A stretch of DNA of 64,000 nucleotides, taken from NCBI RefSeq assembly GCF_003855255.1, contig NZ_CP034072.1, positions 5,545,705 to 5,609,704 on the forward strand, read 5' to 3'. A program made the translations under genes and the position numbers. Under the pieces are notes generated by a model that saw nothing but the letters and a program-made list of their open reading frames with translations, did not search any database and was not told where the DNA came from. This stretch comes from Mycolicibacterium nivoides. GTDB lineage: Bacteria > Actinomycetota > Actinomycetes > Mycobacteriales > Mycobacteriaceae. Shown in pieces: positions 1 to 14,056 of the stretch (its first letter is position 1; the number at the start of each line of letters is the position of its first letter).

Positions 1-461
<461 letters not shown>

Positions 462-465
<4 letters not shown>

Positions 466-1469
466 TTCGCTCCCACGCTCACCTCGAGTTCAGCCGCGAT
501 CCGCTCAGCGGTCCACGGCGCCAACAGAAATCCGTTCCGGCCGTGTCCCACGGCCACCAGAGTGCGCTCGTCGACACGTTCGACGATCGGCAGCCCGTCC
601 GGCGTCATCGGCCGCAGCCCGGCCGCGGTCTCGGCCAGCTCGTACTCGCCCAGCGCGGGCATCACCGCACAGGCGTCCTCCAGCAGATCGCGCACCCCGC
701 TGACCACCGGCGCGGTATCGCGACCGTGCTCGTACTGGGTGGCCCCGACCACCACGCCGTCAGCGCGCGGCACCAGGTACACCGGCCGGCCGTGAACGCG
801 GGCCCGGATCACCCGCTGCGGCACCGGCATACAGCCCTTGCGCCACCGCAGCCGCAGCACCTCACCCTTCACCGGACGCACCGGCAGGCCGGGCAGGAGC
901 TTCGGGGCGTCGATTCCGTTGGCGACGACGACCGCGGCAGCGTCGTTGATCTCGGCCAGATCCTCGACCGGCCCGGCCCAGCGCACAGCCAGCCGTTCGC
1001 AATGCGCGGCCAGTCCGTCGACCACAGCACGGTTGTCCACGGCGAGTTCGGTGGTGGCCCGGAACCCGTGCCGGATGCCTTGGGCCAGAAGGGGTTCCAC
1101 ATCCCGGGCGGCCGTGGTCAGCTCGACCGGCTGCCCCTGCGCGGAGAGCCATTCGGCGACGGTGTGCAGGTCGGCTACATCGGCCCGGTCGACGGCCACC
1201 ACCAGCGACTCGCGCGCGGTGACCACCTCCGGCGCCAGCCCGTCGAGGAATCCGGAGTGCCACAGCTTCAGCGATTCCAGGCCGATCTGCAGTATCTGTT
1301 CCTCGCCCGGCCAGCCTTCGCTGTGCGGGGCCAGCATGCCACCGGCCACCCACGATGCGCCGCGCTCGGTGGTGCAGTGCAGCCGCACCGTCCAGCCGTC
1401 CAACGCCGCCCGGCGTGCGACCGACAGCCCGATGACACCGCCGCCGATGACGGCAAGTGTTCGCGCCAT
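462..1469 (-). CDS. thiO: Glycine oxidase ThiO
   Basis: ThiO is an FAD-dependent D-amino-acid-oxidase-type enzyme that oxidises glycine to dehydroglycine for the thiazole ring. The 335-residue protein opens with the FAD-binding GGGVIG fingerprint (residues 9-14) and ends with the conserved GRNGFLLAP segment that closes over the flavin. The frame is open seven codons further upstream, but those codons belong to the 3' arm of the TPP riboswitch. I therefore use the ATG at 1469, which has an AAGGGAG ribosome site just after the aptamer. It is first in thiO-thiS-thiG and overlaps thiS by 4 bp. Confidence 0.94.
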
Positions 1470-1480
1470 ACCCGCTCCCT

Positions 1481-1562
1481 TCGCCGGCATGACCCGGATC
1501 AGGTGTGACGGTCAGGGCCGGTCCGTATGCCCACTCTCAGCCCCACGTCCCCGGGGCTCCCG
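1481..1562 (-). ncRNA. TPP (thi-box) riboswitch upstream of thiOSG
   Basis: On the minus strand the leader carries the conserved TPP aptamer elements in order: a 5' stem rich in G and C, the CTGAGAG pyrimidine-sensor core, a variable arm, then ACCTGATCCGGGTC and a closing ATGCCGGCG. This matches the thi-box consensus closely. The aptamer ends only about 11 nt before the thiO start codon, so the SD (AAGGGAG) immediately abuts it. That geometry suggests control of translation initiation rather than an intrinsic terminator. The divergent thiE gene is not downstream of it. Confidence 0.93.
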
Positions 1563-1574
1563 TATTGCCAGTCC

Positions 1575-1580
1575 AGGGTA
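1575..1580 (-). promoter_or_regulatory. Putative -10 element of thiOSG promoter
   Basis: TACCCT on the minus strand fits the mycobacterial TAnnnT -10. It would start transcription around 1567, just 5' of the riboswitch aptamer. Inferred from position and consensus only. Confidence 0.4.
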
Positions 1581-1596
1581 CTCGGGCGGTACCGGC

Positions 1597-1602
1597 TACC
1601 GT
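1597..1602 (+). promoter_or_regulatory. Putative leaderless -10 of thiE
   Basis: TACCGT (TAnnnT) lies 6 nt before the thiE GTG and there is no SD, as expected for a leaderless mRNA. Confidence 0.45.
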
Positions 1603-1608
1603 CGCGGT

Positions 1609-2280
1609 GTGGAATCACCCGCCGACCGTTTGCAGCGCGCCACCCTCTACCTGTGCACCGATGCCCGCCGGGAACGTGGTGACCTGGCCGAATTCGCCGA
1701 CGCGGCGCTGGCGGGCGGGGTGGATCTGATCCAGCTGCGGGACAAGGGGTCGCCCGGGGAGAAGCAGTTCGGCCCGCTGGAGGCGCGTCAGGAGCTCGAG
1801 GCGCTTCAGATCCTGGCCGACGCCGCCCGCCGCCACGGCGCGTTGCTTGCGGTCAACGACCGCGCCGACATCGCGCTGGCCGCCGGAGCCGACATCCTGC
1901 ACCTCGGTCAGGACGACCTGCCGCTCGCGGTCGCCCGCGGCATCATCGGCGAGCGTCCGGTGATCGGCCGCTCCACCCACGACGCGGAGCAGGCCGCTGC
2001 CGCGATCGAAGAACAGGTGGACTACTTCTGCGTCGGACCGTGCTGGCCCACCCCGACCAAGCCGGGCCGGTCGGCACCGGGTCTGGACCTGGTGCGCTCG
2101 ACTGCCGCGCTGAATCCGGCCAAGCCGTGGTTCGCGATCGGCGGGATCGATCAGCAGCGACTTCCCGAGGTACTGGCCGCCGGTGCCCGGCGCATCGTGG
2201 TGGTCCGCGCGATCACCGCCGCCGAGGATCCCCGCGCCGCGGCCGCCGAACTCAAGGCCTCGATCAGCGCGGCGGGTTGA
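1609..2280 (+). CDS. thiE: Thiamine-phosphate synthase ThiE
   Basis: ThiE joins hydroxymethylpyrimidine pyrophosphate and thiazole phosphate to give thiamine monophosphate. The 223-residue protein has the family TIM-barrel signatures: QLRDKG near residue 40, the phosphate/metal loop [11 protein letters not shown] near residue 144, and FAIGGI near residue 178. The long upstream frame is antisense to thiO. I use the GTG at 1609, which gives the usual family length and sits 6 nt after a TAnnnT -10. It is divergent from thiO and therefore outside TPP riboswitch control, and its 3' end overlaps mutT3 convergently by 17 bp. Confidence 0.95.
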   Translation: MESPADRLQRATLYLCTDARRERGDLAEFADAALAGGVDLIQLRDKGSPGEKQFGPLEARQELEALQILADAARRHGALLAVNDRADIALAAGADILHLGQDDLPLAVARGIIGERPVIGRSTHDAEQAAAAIEEQVDYFCVGPCWPTPTKPGRSAPGLDLVRSTAALNPAKPWFAIGGIDQQRLPEVLAAGARRIVVVRAITAAEDPRAAAAELKASISAAG

Positions 2281-2812
2281 GGTCCAGCGGCAGGGACGCC
2301 GTCACCGCACGCAACTGCTCCCAGCTCGCGGCGAACCCGGGATGCAGCGGCAGCTCGGCCACCTCGTCCTCGGCCACCCACCGCAACTCCGAGCTCTCCC
2401 GGTTCGGGATCGTCTCCAACGGCTCGGGCACGTCGGCGATCACCGTCGTGTAGGACCAGTGGGTGCCACCGATACCGGCCACCTCGGCCGTCACCACGGT
2501 GGTGCGCACGGTGAGCTGTTCGGCCGTCACCCCGGCTTCCTCGTGGGCTTCCCGGACCGCGGCCTGCTCGGCGGTCTCATGACTGTCGCGGGCACCGCCG
2601 GGCAGCGCCCACGTTCCGCCCTGATGGCTCCACGGAGCTCGATGTTGCAGCAGCACCGCCGCCGATCCGCCTGGCCACGGTGCCCGCAGCAACAGACCGG
2701 CCGCACCGTGGCGCCCCCAATAGCGGGCGCCGTTGTCGGAGAACACCCAGCCGTCACCGTCGCCACGCACCCGTACAGGATAGGGAACGCCGCCAGTTTC
2801 GGTGGGCCGCAA
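2264..2812 (-). CDS. mutT3: Nudix hydrolase, MutT3 type
   Basis: A 182-residue Nudix pyrophosphohydrolase. The Nudix box is intact: a Gly at GGARDSHE, then REAHEEAG about nine residues later (residues roughly 72-94). In mycobacteria the MutT3 orthologue sits next to thiE and acts on oxidised dGTP, and that position is kept here. The start is a TTG preceded by GGAG with short spacing; a GTG about 14 codons in (VRGDGDGW) is an alternative. It converges on thiE and is divergent from glnX. The family is certain; the precise substrate is inferred from synteny. Confidence 0.85.
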   Translation of the reverse strand: MRPTETGGVPYPVRVRGDGDGWVFSDNGARYWGRHGAAGLLLRAPWPGGSAAVLLQHRAPWSHQGGTWALPGGARDSHETAEQAAVREAHEEAGVTAEQLTVRTTVVTAEVAGIGGTHWSYTTVIADVPEPLETIPNRESSELRWVAEDEVAELPLHPGFAASWEQLRAVTASLPLDLNPPR

Positions 2813-2852
2813 TTTCTCCGCGAGCCTAAGCGCGGCGCTCTTAGAATTTTTT

Positions 2853-2858
2853 TATAGT
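2853..2858 (+). promoter_or_regulatory. Putative -10 of the glnX-glnH-pknG operon
   Basis: TATAGT lies in an AT-rich patch (2841-2860) of an otherwise GC-rich region and predicts transcription from about 2865, giving a leader of roughly 40 nt before the glnX GTG. Confidence 0.45.
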
Positions 2859-2905
2859 GTTGGGACACCCCGTAAGCACCGAAACTAAATGAGGTCCGTG
2901 CGCAG

Positions 2906-4221
2906 GTGACCGTGGATTTGGCACATCCCTCGACCGAACCGCTCGCGTCCCGGTCGCCGACCACTCCTGCCCACCCGCGCTGGTGGTTTCTGTGGACCAC
3001 ACCGGGGCGCATCCTGACGATCGGAGTGACGCTCGCCGGGCTGGTTATAGCCAGCGCGTTCGCGACGTCCACCACGATCAACGACCGTCAGCAGGCGTTG
3101 ACCACGGTGCTCGATCACACCGAGCCGCTGGCGTTCGCGGCCGGCCAGCTCTACACCACGCTGTCGGTCGCCGACGCCGCCGCGGCGACGGCCTTCATCG
3201 CCGGCGCTGAACCCCGAGACGTCCGTCAGCGATACGAGCAGGCCATCACCGACGCCTCGGTCGCGGTGACCCGGGCATCGAGCGGGTTGACCGACGAAGC
3301 ACTGGTGCAGCTGCTCGGCCGGATCAACGCACGGCTGGCGGTCTACACCGGCCTGGTGGAGACCGCGCGGACCAACAACCGGGCCGGCAACCCGGTGGGT
3401 TCGTCCTACCTGTCGGAAGCCTCGGCGCTGATGCAGTCGCAGATCCTGCCCGACGCGCAACGCCTGTACGAGGAGACCTCGGCGCGGGTGGATGCCGAGA
3501 CGACCGCCTCCACCCGGATCCCGGCCGCGGTGATGCTGGTGGTGCTGGCCACGTTGATGTTCGGCGCGTTCGCCAACCGCTGGCTGGCGCGGCGCACCCG
3601 GCGCCGGGTGAACATCGGTTTCGTGGCCGGCGGGATGGCCGTGCTGATCATGCTGATCTGGGTGACCACCGCACTGGTGATCTCGACGTCGGACAGCCGC
3701 AGCGCCAAGGACACCGCCGCCGAGTCCCTCAAGACCGTGACCAACCTGGCCATCACCGCGCAGCAGGCCCGGGCCGACGAGACGCTGGCGCTGATCCGGC
3801 GCGGCGACGAGAACCTGCGCAAGCAGTCCTACTACCAGCGCATCGACGCCATGCAGCAGCAGCTCGCCCAGTATCTGGCCCGCGACACCCGCATCGACAA
3901 GAGTGATCTGACGGGGGCCGAGGATCTGCTCACCAAGTGGCGCGCGGCCGATGACCGGATCAACGCCTATATCGCGGTGGGCAACTACCAGGCCGCGACA
4001 CAGGTGGCGCTGGGCACCGGCGAGGACGATTCCACGTCGGCCTTCGACAAGCTCGACGACGCCTTGTCCAAGGGCATCGAACAGAGCCGCAGCCAGTTGC
4101 GCAATGACATCGCCAATGCCCGCCGGGTGCTGTCCGGTGCGACCGTGGGCGCCGCGCTGCTCAGTGTGGCCGCGGCGCTGGCGGTGGCGTTGGGACTGTG
4201 GCCCCGACTCAGCGAGTACAG

Positions 4222-4225
<4 letters not shown>
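2906..4225 (+). CDS. glnX: Membrane sensor GlnX of the PknG amino-acid sensing pathway
   Basis: GlnX transmits the signal of external aspartate/glutamate, bound by lipoprotein GlnH, across the membrane to kinase PknG; this role is established in mycobacteria. The 439-residue protein has a hydrophobic segment near residues 34-52, an extracytoplasmic helical domain, paired transmembrane segments near 205-225 and 237-260, a second extracytoplasmic region, and a last transmembrane segment near 405-430. That layout matches a chemoreceptor-like sensor. It starts at GTG with GAGG about 12 nt upstream and overlaps glnH by 4 bp. Assignment rests on topology plus the glnX-glnH-pknG order. Confidence 0.9.
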
Positions 4226-7478
<3,253 letters not shown>

Positions 7479-7483
7479 GCCCT

Positions 7484-8359
7484 TCAGCGGCGATACCGGT
7501 CCCGCAGTTGCGGGTCGGATTCCCACCAGAGCGCGGAACTTCCGGTAGCGCGCTGCTCCTCGATTCCGGCGTCGATCTCGGCGTCCACCTCGGCGGCGCG
7601 CGTGCGCTCATGGGACCCCAGCGCCCGCATCAACACCATGATGAACGGGATGCCCAGCACGTCGCCCAGAATCCACAGCACCCCGGCGCCCAGGGTCTGG
7701 TCGTCGCGCAGGCTGGGTCCCCAATCCCGGTGCAGCGCAGAGTAGTAGTCATAGGCGATCAGCGGCCCCAGCCACAGCACCAGGCCGAGGACGCCGTCGC
7801 CCAGGCCCTCGGCAACGCTGATGCATATCGACAGCAGGGGCGAGTACCGCCGCGGAACGGGGTCCGACTGCAAACGCGCGTAGAAGTAGCAGAAACCTAT
7901 GGCGGACAACGCGATGCTGGTCAGATCCGCGATCACCGGGTTGACCAATGACGCGACGTACCACCGAGTCAGGTAGAGCAGCCAGGGCGTCGCCAACATC
8001 AGCACCGACGTCACCGGCGGTGACAGCACCACCCGGGCCGCCCGTGACCCGAGCACCGTGTCGATCCGCACGCGGGCATTCGGGCTCGAGGCCTCACGCA
8101 GAGCGGTCACCGGCCGGCCCGACGCCAGCAGGAACGGCACCACGTACAGCAACAGCAGCACCTGCAGCGCCCGCACCCAGAACAAGACCAGGGCGTAGTG
8201 CGCAATGGCCCCCTGGGTGGCGAGCAGCCAGCACACCGTGCCGGCACCGAAGCACCAGGCCTGGCGCTGCCCGACACCAGTGGCGCCTCGCGCGCGCCGA
8301 TGGCACAGGTAGTAGCCCGCGCCGATCACGAGGATCAGCAGCAGGGCCACCTCAGACAC
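7484..8359 (-). CDS. CtaG-like polytopic membrane protein (cytochrome oxidase assembly family)
   Basis: The 291-residue protein has about seven transmembrane helices and resembles the Caa3/CtaG-type cytochrome c oxidase assembly family, with a C-terminal charged tail (ALGSHERTRAAEVDAEID). The closely spaced His cluster of typical family members is not evident: the matching helix reads WVRALQVLLLLYVVPFLLA. A copper role is therefore doubtful. I start at GTG 8359 because TACGTT lies 6 nt upstream (leaderless); an ATG 15 codons earlier lacks either signal. It converges on pknG with a 5-nt gap. Confidence 0.55.
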   Translation of the reverse strand: MSEVALLLILVIGAGYYLCHRRARGATGVGQRQAWCFGAGTVCWLLATQGAIAHYALVLFWVRALQVLLLLYVVPFLLASGRPVTALREASSPNARVRIDTVLGSRAARVVLSPPVTSVLMLATPWLLYLTRWYVASLVNPVIADLTSIALSAIGFCYFYARLQSDPVPRRYSPLLSICISVAEGLGDGVLGLVLWLGPLIAYDYYSALHRDWGPSLRDDQTLGAGVLWILGDVLGIPFIMVLMRALGSHERTRAAEVDAEIDAGIEEQRATGSSALWWESDPQLRDRYRR

Positions 8360-8365
8360 AGCGCG

Positions 8366-8371
8366 AACGTA
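8366..8371 (-). promoter_or_regulatory. Putative leaderless -10 of the CtaG-like gene
   Basis: TACGTT on the minus strand, 6 nt before the GTG at 8359, with no SD. Confidence 0.4.
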
Positions 8372-8444
8372 CGCCCCGAACCTGGCAGCATTCCGCCAGG
8401 CCATTGTGCTGGCGTTGTGAGGGCTGCAGTCCGAGCCTCAGGGC

Positions 8445-9440
8445 GTGAACGCTTTGTCGTTGTCGGGATTCCAGCACCGCTGGTTCTTCCTGTGCGCACT
8501 GGTCGCGGTCGGAATGCTCGCGCTCTACGTCTACCGGCTACGGGCGAAAGGCACCCCGGTGCTCCGGTTCGCCAACATGCACGTGCTGGCCGCCGTGGCC
8601 CCTCGACGGATCCGCCGGCTGCGGCACGCGCCTGCGGCATTGCTGCTGATCTCGCTGCTCCTGCTGACCGTCGCGTTGGCAGACCCGACCCGCGATCACC
8701 TGATACCGCGCAATCGCGCGGTGGTCATGCTGGTCATCGACGTCTCGGAATCGATGGCCGCCACCGATGTCGCCCCCAGCCGGCTGACGGCCGCCAAGGA
8801 GGCGGGAAGGAAGTTCGTCGCCGGACTCAACCCGAGCGTCAACCTCGGATTGGTCGCATTCGCCGGTACCGCAACGTTGTTGGTGCCACCGACGACCAAG
8901 CGAGCGCCGATGAAGGCCGCGATCGACAAACTCGAAGCGGCCGAGCGCACCGCGACCGGGGAGGGCATCTACACCGCACTGCAGGCGATCGCGACAGTCA
9001 GCGGAGTGATCGGAGGAGGTGACGGCCCACCGCCCGCGCGGATCGTGCTGGAGTCCGACGGCAAGGAAACCGTGCCGCTGGACCCCGAGCAGCCACGTGG
9101 CGCGTTCGCCGCCGCCCGCGCCGCCCAGGCCCAGGGCGTCCCGATCTCGGCCATCTCCTTCGGCACCCCGGACGGCTACGTCAACCTCAACGACCAGAAA
9201 ATCGCCGTGCCCGTTGACGATCAGACGTTGCAGGAGATCAGCAAGCTCTCCGGCGACGGCCGGGTGTTCCACGCCGACACCGTCGGTTCCCTGGAGGAGG
9301 TGTACGGCACGCTGCAACAGCAGATCGGGTTCCAGCTCGTCCCCGCCGATGCCAGCGCCGGATGGATCGTTCTCGCCACCCTGACGCTGGCCGCCGCGGC
9401 CATGGCCGGACTCGTGCTCAATCGGCGATTGCCGGGATGA
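8445..9440 (+). CDS. VWA-domain membrane protein
   Basis: A 331-residue inner-membrane protein related to the BatA/YfbK-type VWA proteins. It has an N-terminal transmembrane segment near residues 11-27, a second near 64-80, a von Willebrand A domain at about 90-295 and a C-terminal transmembrane segment near 307-325. The MIDAS motif is complete in its first part (DVSESM, residues near 99-104), so metal-dependent binding is plausible. Such proteins often partner with MoxR ATPases; the only MoxR-like gene here is coxD, far away. Start is GTG with no obvious SD. It is divergent from the CtaG-like gene and convergent with ackA (6 nt). Function unknown. Confidence 0.7.
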   Translation: MNALSLSGFQHRWFFLCALVAVGMLALYVYRLRAKGTPVLRFANMHVLAAVAPRRIRRLRHAPAALLLISLLLLTVALADPTRDHLIPRNRAVVMLVIDVSESMAATDVAPSRLTAAKEAGRKFVAGLNPSVNLGLVAFAGTATLLVPPTTKRAPMKAAIDKLEAAERTATGEGIYTALQAIATVSGVIGGGDGPPPARIVLESDGKETVPLDPEQPRGAFAAARAAQAQGVPISAISFGTPDGYVNLNDQKIAVPVDDQTLQEISKLSGDGRVFHADTVGSLEEVYGTLQQQIGFQLVPADASAGWIVLATLTLAAAAMAGLVLNRRLPG

Positions 9441-9446
9441 TCCAGG

Positions 9447-10577
9447 TCAGACCAGGGCCGCGCTGGCCCGCGCGATCGCCAACTCCTCATTGGTCGGCAC
9501 CACCAGCACCGTCACCCGCGAGTCCGGTGCCGAGATCTGTCGGGCCTCGCGAGACCGGGTCGCGTTGAGTTCCTCGTCGATCTCGATCCCCAGCCCGGAC
9601 AGCCCGGCCAGCGCGTCGCGGCGCACCGCGGCGTCATTCTCGCCCACCCCCGCGGTGAAGCTGATGACATCGGTCCGGCCCAGCACCGCCAGGTACGCAC
9701 CGACATACTTGCGCAGCCGGTGGATGTAGACGTCGTAAGCCAATTGCGCGTCCTCATCACCGGACTTGATCCGGGCGTGCAATTTGCGGAAGTCGTTCTC
9801 GCCGCCGAGACCACGTACGCCCGACTGGCGGTTGAGCATCGTGTCGACTTCCTCGACACCCATACCGGCCGCGCGGCACAGATACATGATGATGCCCGGG
9901 TCGACATCGCCGCTGCGGGTGCCCATCACCAGGCCCTCCATCGGCGTCAGGCCCATCGAGGTGTCCACCGGCCTTCCGCCGGCGATCGCCGACGCCGACG
10001 CACCGTTACCCAGATGCAGGACAATCTGATTCAGCGACTCGTAGGGTCGATCGAGCAGGACGGCGGCCTGCTGGCTGACGTACTGGTGCGAGGTGCCGTG
10101 GAAGCCGTACCGGCGGATGCCCCAGCGCTCGGCCACCTCGCGATCGATGGCGTAGGTCGCCGCGGCCGCCGGCAGGTTGTGGAAGAACGCGGTGTCGAAG
10201 ACCGCGACGTGGGGCAGATGGGGAAGCAGCTTGCGGGCCACCTCGATACCGAGGATGGCCGGCGGATTGTGCAGCGGGGCCAGCGGTGACAGCTCTTCGA
10301 GCTTGGCGATCAGGTCACCGTCGATCAGGGTGGGCTGATAGAAGGTCTTGCCGCCGTGCACGACCCGGTGCCCCACCGCCACCAGGCCCAGGGTGTCCAG
10401 GTGCAGACCCTGACCGGCCAGTTCGTCGAACGCGGCCCGCAGTGCGGCGTCATGATCGGGCACCTGCGCCGAGCCGATCTGCTCGATGATGCCGTCGGCC
10501 AGAAACTCTCCTGAACTCGGTTTTACCACTGCGTATTTCAGCGAGGACGAACCGGAGTTGACGACCAGAACCGTCAT
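9447..10577 (-). CDS. ackA: Acetate kinase
   Basis: AckA interconverts acetate + ATP and acetyl phosphate + ADP. The 376-residue protein starts with the ASKHA-type phosphate loop NSGSSSLKY (residues 7-15) and carries the family signatures [14 protein letters not shown] and [10 protein letters not shown]. Length is typical. The ATG overlaps the pta stop by 4 bp, so pta and ackA form one translationally coupled operon, together allowing acetyl-CoA to acetate flux with substrate-level ATP formation and the reverse. Confidence 0.97.
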   Translation of the reverse strand: MTVLVVNSGSSSLKYAVVKPSSGEFLADGIIEQIGSAQVPDHDAALRAAFDELAGQGLHLDTLGLVAVGHRVVHGGKTFYQPTLIDGDLIAKLEELSPLAPLHNPPAILGIEVARKLLPHLPHVAVFDTAFFHNLPAAAATYAIDREVAERWGIRRYGFHGTSHQYVSQQAAVLLDRPYESLNQIVLHLGNGASASAIAGGRPVDTSMGLTPMEGLVMGTRSGDVDPGIIMYLCRAAGMGVEEVDTMLNRQSGVRGLGGENDFRKLHARIKSGDEDAQLAYDVYIHRLRKYVGAYLAVLGRTDVISFTAGVGENDAAVRRDALAGLSGLGIEIDEELNATRSREARQISAPDSRVTVLVVPTNEELAIARASAALV

Positions 10578-12652
10578 GAGTCGCCCTGTGCCTGAATCGC
10601 CGTGATCGCCACGGTGTTGACGATGTCCTCCACCAGCGCTCCTCGGGACAGATCGTTGACCGGCTTGTTCAAGCCCTGCAGCACCGGGCCGATCGCGATG
10701 GCGCCGGCACTGCGTTGCACGGCCTTGTAGGTGTTGTTGCCGGTGTTGAGGTCCGGGAAGATCAGCACCGTGGCCCGGCCCGCCACCGGCGAATCGGGCA
10801 TCTTGGTCAGCGCGACCGAAGGCTCCACCGCGGCGTCGTACTGGATCGGGCCCTCGACCAGCAGATCGGGATCACGTTGGCGCACCAGTTCGGTTGCCGC
10901 CCTGACCTTGTCGACATCGGCGCCGGTGCCCGAGGTGCCTGTCGAATACGACAGCATGGCCACCCGCGGATCGATGCCGAACTGCGCCGCGGTGCGCGCC
11001 GAGGAGATCGCGATGTCGGCGAGTTGCTCGGAGGTCGGATCGGGCACGATCGCGCAGTCGCCGTAGGCCAGCACCCTGTCGGCCAGGCACATCAGGAAGA
11101 TGCTGGACACCGTCGAGATTCCCGGCGCGGTCCGGATGATCTCGAAGGCGGGACGCACGGTGTGCGCGGTGGTGTGCGCGGCGCCCGACACCATTCCGTC
11201 GACCATCTTGTTGTGCACCAGCATCGTGCCGAAGTAGGAGACGTCGTGGATGATCTCGCGGGCCTGCTCGACCGTCACGCCCTTCTTGCGCCGGAGTTCG
11301 GCGTACTGCTCGGCGAACTGGTCGCACAACTCACTGGTACGCGGATCGAGGACGACGGCCGCGTCGAGGTTCACGCCGAGTTCCGCTGCCCGGGAACGGA
11401 TCTGGCTTTCCTCGCCGAGGATGGTCAGCTCGGCCACCTCATGCTGCAACAGCCGGCCCGCGGCTCTGAGGATGCGGTCGTCGGTGCCCTCGGGCAAGAC
11501 GATGCGCTTGCGGTCGGAGCGGGCCTGGTCGAGCAGCTGGTAGGTGAACATCTGCGGAGTGGTGACCGCGGGGATCGGGATGCTCAGCTGCGCCAGCAGA
11601 TCGTTGACGTCGACGTGTTTGTCCATCAACGCCAGCGCGGTGTCGATCTTGCGCTGCGATTTCGCGGTGACCCGGCCGCGCGCGCCGGCGACCCGGCTGG
11701 CGGTCTCGAAGGTTCCGTACTCGGTGGCCACGATGGGCAACCGCAGCCCCAGCCCGTCGACCAACGAGGCGATGGCCGGGTGCAGTTCGAGCCCGCCGTT
11801 GAGGATGATGCAGGACAGTGACGGAAATCCTTCTGCGGCATGGGCACTCACCACGGCCAGCACCACGTCGGACCGATCACCCGGGGTCACCACCGCGACA
11901 CCCTCGGTCAGGCGCTCCAGCACGTGCTCGGCGGTCATGCCCGCCACCAGCACACCCATCGCCTCACGGGACAGCAGCTCCGGGTCCCCGGCGATCACCG
12001 TGCCGTCGACCGCGACCTTCAGTTCGGCCACTGACGGCGCCACCAGCAACGGCTCCTCGGGAAGCACGTAGGCGGGCGGGCCGAGCGGTTTGAGGGCCTC
12101 GGCCACCGCGGTCAGCTGCGCGGGGTCACACCGGTTGGCGACGACTGCCGCGGCGTGCGCATGCTGGTGGTTCAGCTCGGCCAGACACACCTCGACCACG
12201 TGGGCCACCTCGTCGGGCGCGCGGTCGGCGGCCTTGACCGCGAGCACCACGGGGGCGCCGAGGTTGACCGCGATGCGCGCGTTCATGCTCAGCTCGCTGG
12301 GCGTGGCGACATCGGTGTAGTCGCTGCCGACGATCAGCACCGCGTCGCACTGCTCGGCCACGCGGTGGAACCGGTCGACGATGTCGGCGATCGCGACGTC
12401 GGGATCCTCGTGTACCTGCTGGTAGCTGACCCCGACACACTCGTCGTAACTCAGCCCCGCCGTGGTACCGGCCAGCAGCAGTTCGAGGATGTAGTCGCGG
12501 TCCTCGCCCAGCCGGGTGATCGGGCGGAAGACCCCCACCCTCGGCACGGTCGCAGCAAGTCGGTGGAGAATGCCGAGCGCAATCGTCGACTTGCCGGTGT
12601 CACCTTCGGGCGACGCAATATAGATCGCCGTAGCGACAACTGCCTCTGGCAC
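10574..12652 (-). CDS. pta: Phosphate acetyltransferase (long form)
   Basis: Pta converts acetyl-CoA and phosphate to acetyl phosphate. The 692-residue protein is the long form. An N-terminal dethiobiotin-synthetase-like domain with P-loop [10 protein letters not shown] (about residues 12-21) is followed by a DRTGG domain near 200-330 and the catalytic PTA domain from about 370, including [13 protein letters not shown] and [14 protein letters not shown] use GTG 12652 because AGGGAAG lies 8 nt upstream; an ATG six codons earlier overlaps that SD. It is the first gene of pta-ackA. Confidence 0.95.
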   Translation of the reverse strand: MPEAVVATAIYIASPEGDTGKSTIALGILHRLAATVPRVGVFRPITRLGEDRDYILELLLAGTTAGLSYDECVGVSYQQVHEDPDVAIADIVDRFHRVAEQCDAVLIVGSDYTDVATPSELSMNARIAVNLGAPVVLAVKAADRAPDEVAHVVEVCLAELNHQHAHAAAVVANRCDPAQLTAVAEALKPLGPPAYVLPEEPLLVAPSVAELKVAVDGTVIAGDPELLSREAMGVLVAGMTAEHVLERLTEGVAVVTPGDRSDVVLAVVSAHAAEGFPSLSCIILNGGLELHPAIASLVDGLGLRLPIVATEYGTFETASRVAGARGRVTAKSQRKIDTALALMDKHVDVNDLLAQLSIPIPAVTTPQMFTYQLLDQARSDRKRIVLPEGTDDRILRAAGRLLQHEVAELTILGEESQIRSRAAELGVNLDAAVVLDPRTSELCDQFAEQYAELRRKKGVTVEQAREIIHDVSYFGTMLVHNKMVDGMVSGAAHTTAHTVRPAFEIIRTAPGISTVSSIFLMCLADRVLAYGDCAIVPDPTSEQLADIAISSARTAAQFGIDPRVAMLSYSTGTSGTGADVDKVRAATELVRQRDPDLLVEGPIQYDAAVEPSVALTKMPDSPVAGRATVLIFPDLNTGNNTYKAVQRSAGAIAIGPVLQGLNKPVNDLSRGALVEDIVNTVAITAIQAQGDS

Positions 12653-12703
12653 TGATACAGCTTCCCTCATCAGGGTTTGGACAGCCAGATGCTCTGCTTT
12701 TGC

Positions 12704-14026
12704 TCAGCGCAGCTCCCGCAGCGCATCGGCGAATTCGGTGCAGAACCAGTCCACATCCGACAGAGAGAATACCAGCGGGGGTCTCACCTTCAGCACACTG
12801 CCCTCCGCTCCGCAAACGGAGATGAGCACCTTGCGGTCCCGCATCGCGTTGACCAGATCGTGCGCACCGGCGCGATCGGGGGTCAAAAGATCGGGGTCGG
12901 TGACCATCTCGACGCCGACGTAGAGACCGGCCCCGCGAACATCCCCGATACGCGGATTGTCGACGGCCACCCGGGCGAGCTCGTCGCGCAGCGCGGTGCC
13001 CACCTTTGCCGCATTGGCCATCAGCTGCTCGTCCTCGATGACGTCGAGCACCGCACCCGCCGCTGCCATCGATACCGGGTTGCCACCGAACGTGTTGAAG
13101 TACGGCACCTCCCGAGCGAACGCCTCGAGCACCTCACTGCGGGCGGCCATCGCCGCCACCGGCAACCCGTTGGCCATCGGCTTGCCCATGGTGACCAGGT
13201 CGGGCACGACGCCGTGGCGGGTGAAGCCCCACATCGCCTCCCCGGTGCGGCCGAAGCCGGGTTGCACCTCGTCCGCGATGAACACCCCGCCGGCCGCACG
13301 TACCGCCGCCACCGCGGGTGCCAGCACCGAGGGGTCGGGGTAGATGCCGTCGGAGGAGAAGAAGGTGTCCACGATCAGGCAGCTCAGGCCGTGGCCTGCC
13401 GCCGACAGGTCGGCGATCGCTGCTTCCACGTCGGCCAGGAACCGGCCCGCCACATCGCCCCCGGAGCGGTAACTGTCCGGAGCGGCCACGGCGCGCACAT
13501 GCGGACCGATGGTGGTCGCACCACCGATCGACGGTGAAATCGCTGTCACTGCTTCGGTATTGCCGTGGTAGGCGTCCCGGGTGACGATCACACCGCGTGC
13601 CCCGGTGTACATCTGGGCCACCCGCAGGGCCAGATCATTGGCCTCCGAGCCGGTGCAGGCGTACATCACCTGGTCGACTTCCCCTGGGAGCGTGGCCAAC
13701 AGCCGCTGCGAGTAGTCCACGATGCCGTCGTGCAGATACCGGGTGTGGGTGTTGAGTGTCTCGGCCTGGCGGGTGATGGCGGCGACCACGCGTGGGTGGC
13801 AGTGGCCGACGCTGACGACGTTGTTGTAGGCGTCGAGATAACGCCCGCCGTCCGCGTCGAACAGGTGACTGCCGCTGCCCCGGACCAGGTGTACCGGCCG
13901 TTCATAGAACAGCCGGTACGCCGGGCCCAGCAGGTGGGCACGGGCCTCGATCAGCCGTTCGGTGTCGGGATCGGTCGCCAGACCCCCCGAATAGCTGTTG
14001 GAGTCCATGATGTTCGAGAACCCCAT
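12704..14026 (-). CDS. Class III PLP-dependent aminotransferase
   Basis: A 440-residue fold-type I aminotransferase of the class III group (AGXT2/phospholyase-like branch). Visible signatures are VSVGHCHPRVV near residue 68, CTGSEANDLALR near 120, IADEVQPGFGRTG near 245 and VTMGKPMANGLP with the likely PLP-binding Lys282. It probably moves the amino group of an omega-amino acid or amine; the substrate is unknown. It follows the APC permease by 30 nt on the same strand, so import and transamination are likely coupled. Start ATG 14026 has AAAGGACG upstream; the frame is open 8 codons further. Confidence 0.82.
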   Translation of the reverse strand: MGFSNIMDSNSYSGGLATDPDTERLIEARAHLLGPAYRLFYERPVHLVRGSGSHLFDADGGRYLDAYNNVVSVGHCHPRVVAAITRQAETLNTHTRYLHDGIVDYSQRLLATLPGEVDQVMYACTGSEANDLALRVAQMYTGARGVIVTRDAYHGNTEAVTAISPSIGGATTIGPHVRAVAAPDSYRSGGDVAGRFLADVEAAIADLSAAGHGLSCLIVDTFFSSDGIYPDPSVLAPAVAAVRAAGGVFIADEVQPGFGRTGEAMWGFTRHGVVPDLVTMGKPMANGLPVAAMAARSEVLEAFAREVPYFNTFGGNPVSMAAAGAVLDVIEDEQLMANAAKVGTALRDELARVAVDNPRIGDVRGAGLYVGVEMVTDPDLLTPDRAGAHDLVNAMRDRKVLISVCGAEGSVLKVRPPLVFSLSDVDWFCTEFADALRELR

Positions 14027-14056
14027 GGCACGTCCTTTCGCCACCCGCACGCCCCG

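Noticed and set aside
1469..1490. Seven extra N-terminal codons for ThiO
   Set aside because: They are the 3' arm of the TPP riboswitch and cover the thiO ribosome site.
543..1508. A 321-codon plus-strand frame opposite thiO
   Set aside because: Shadow of thiO running into the riboswitch; no start signals.
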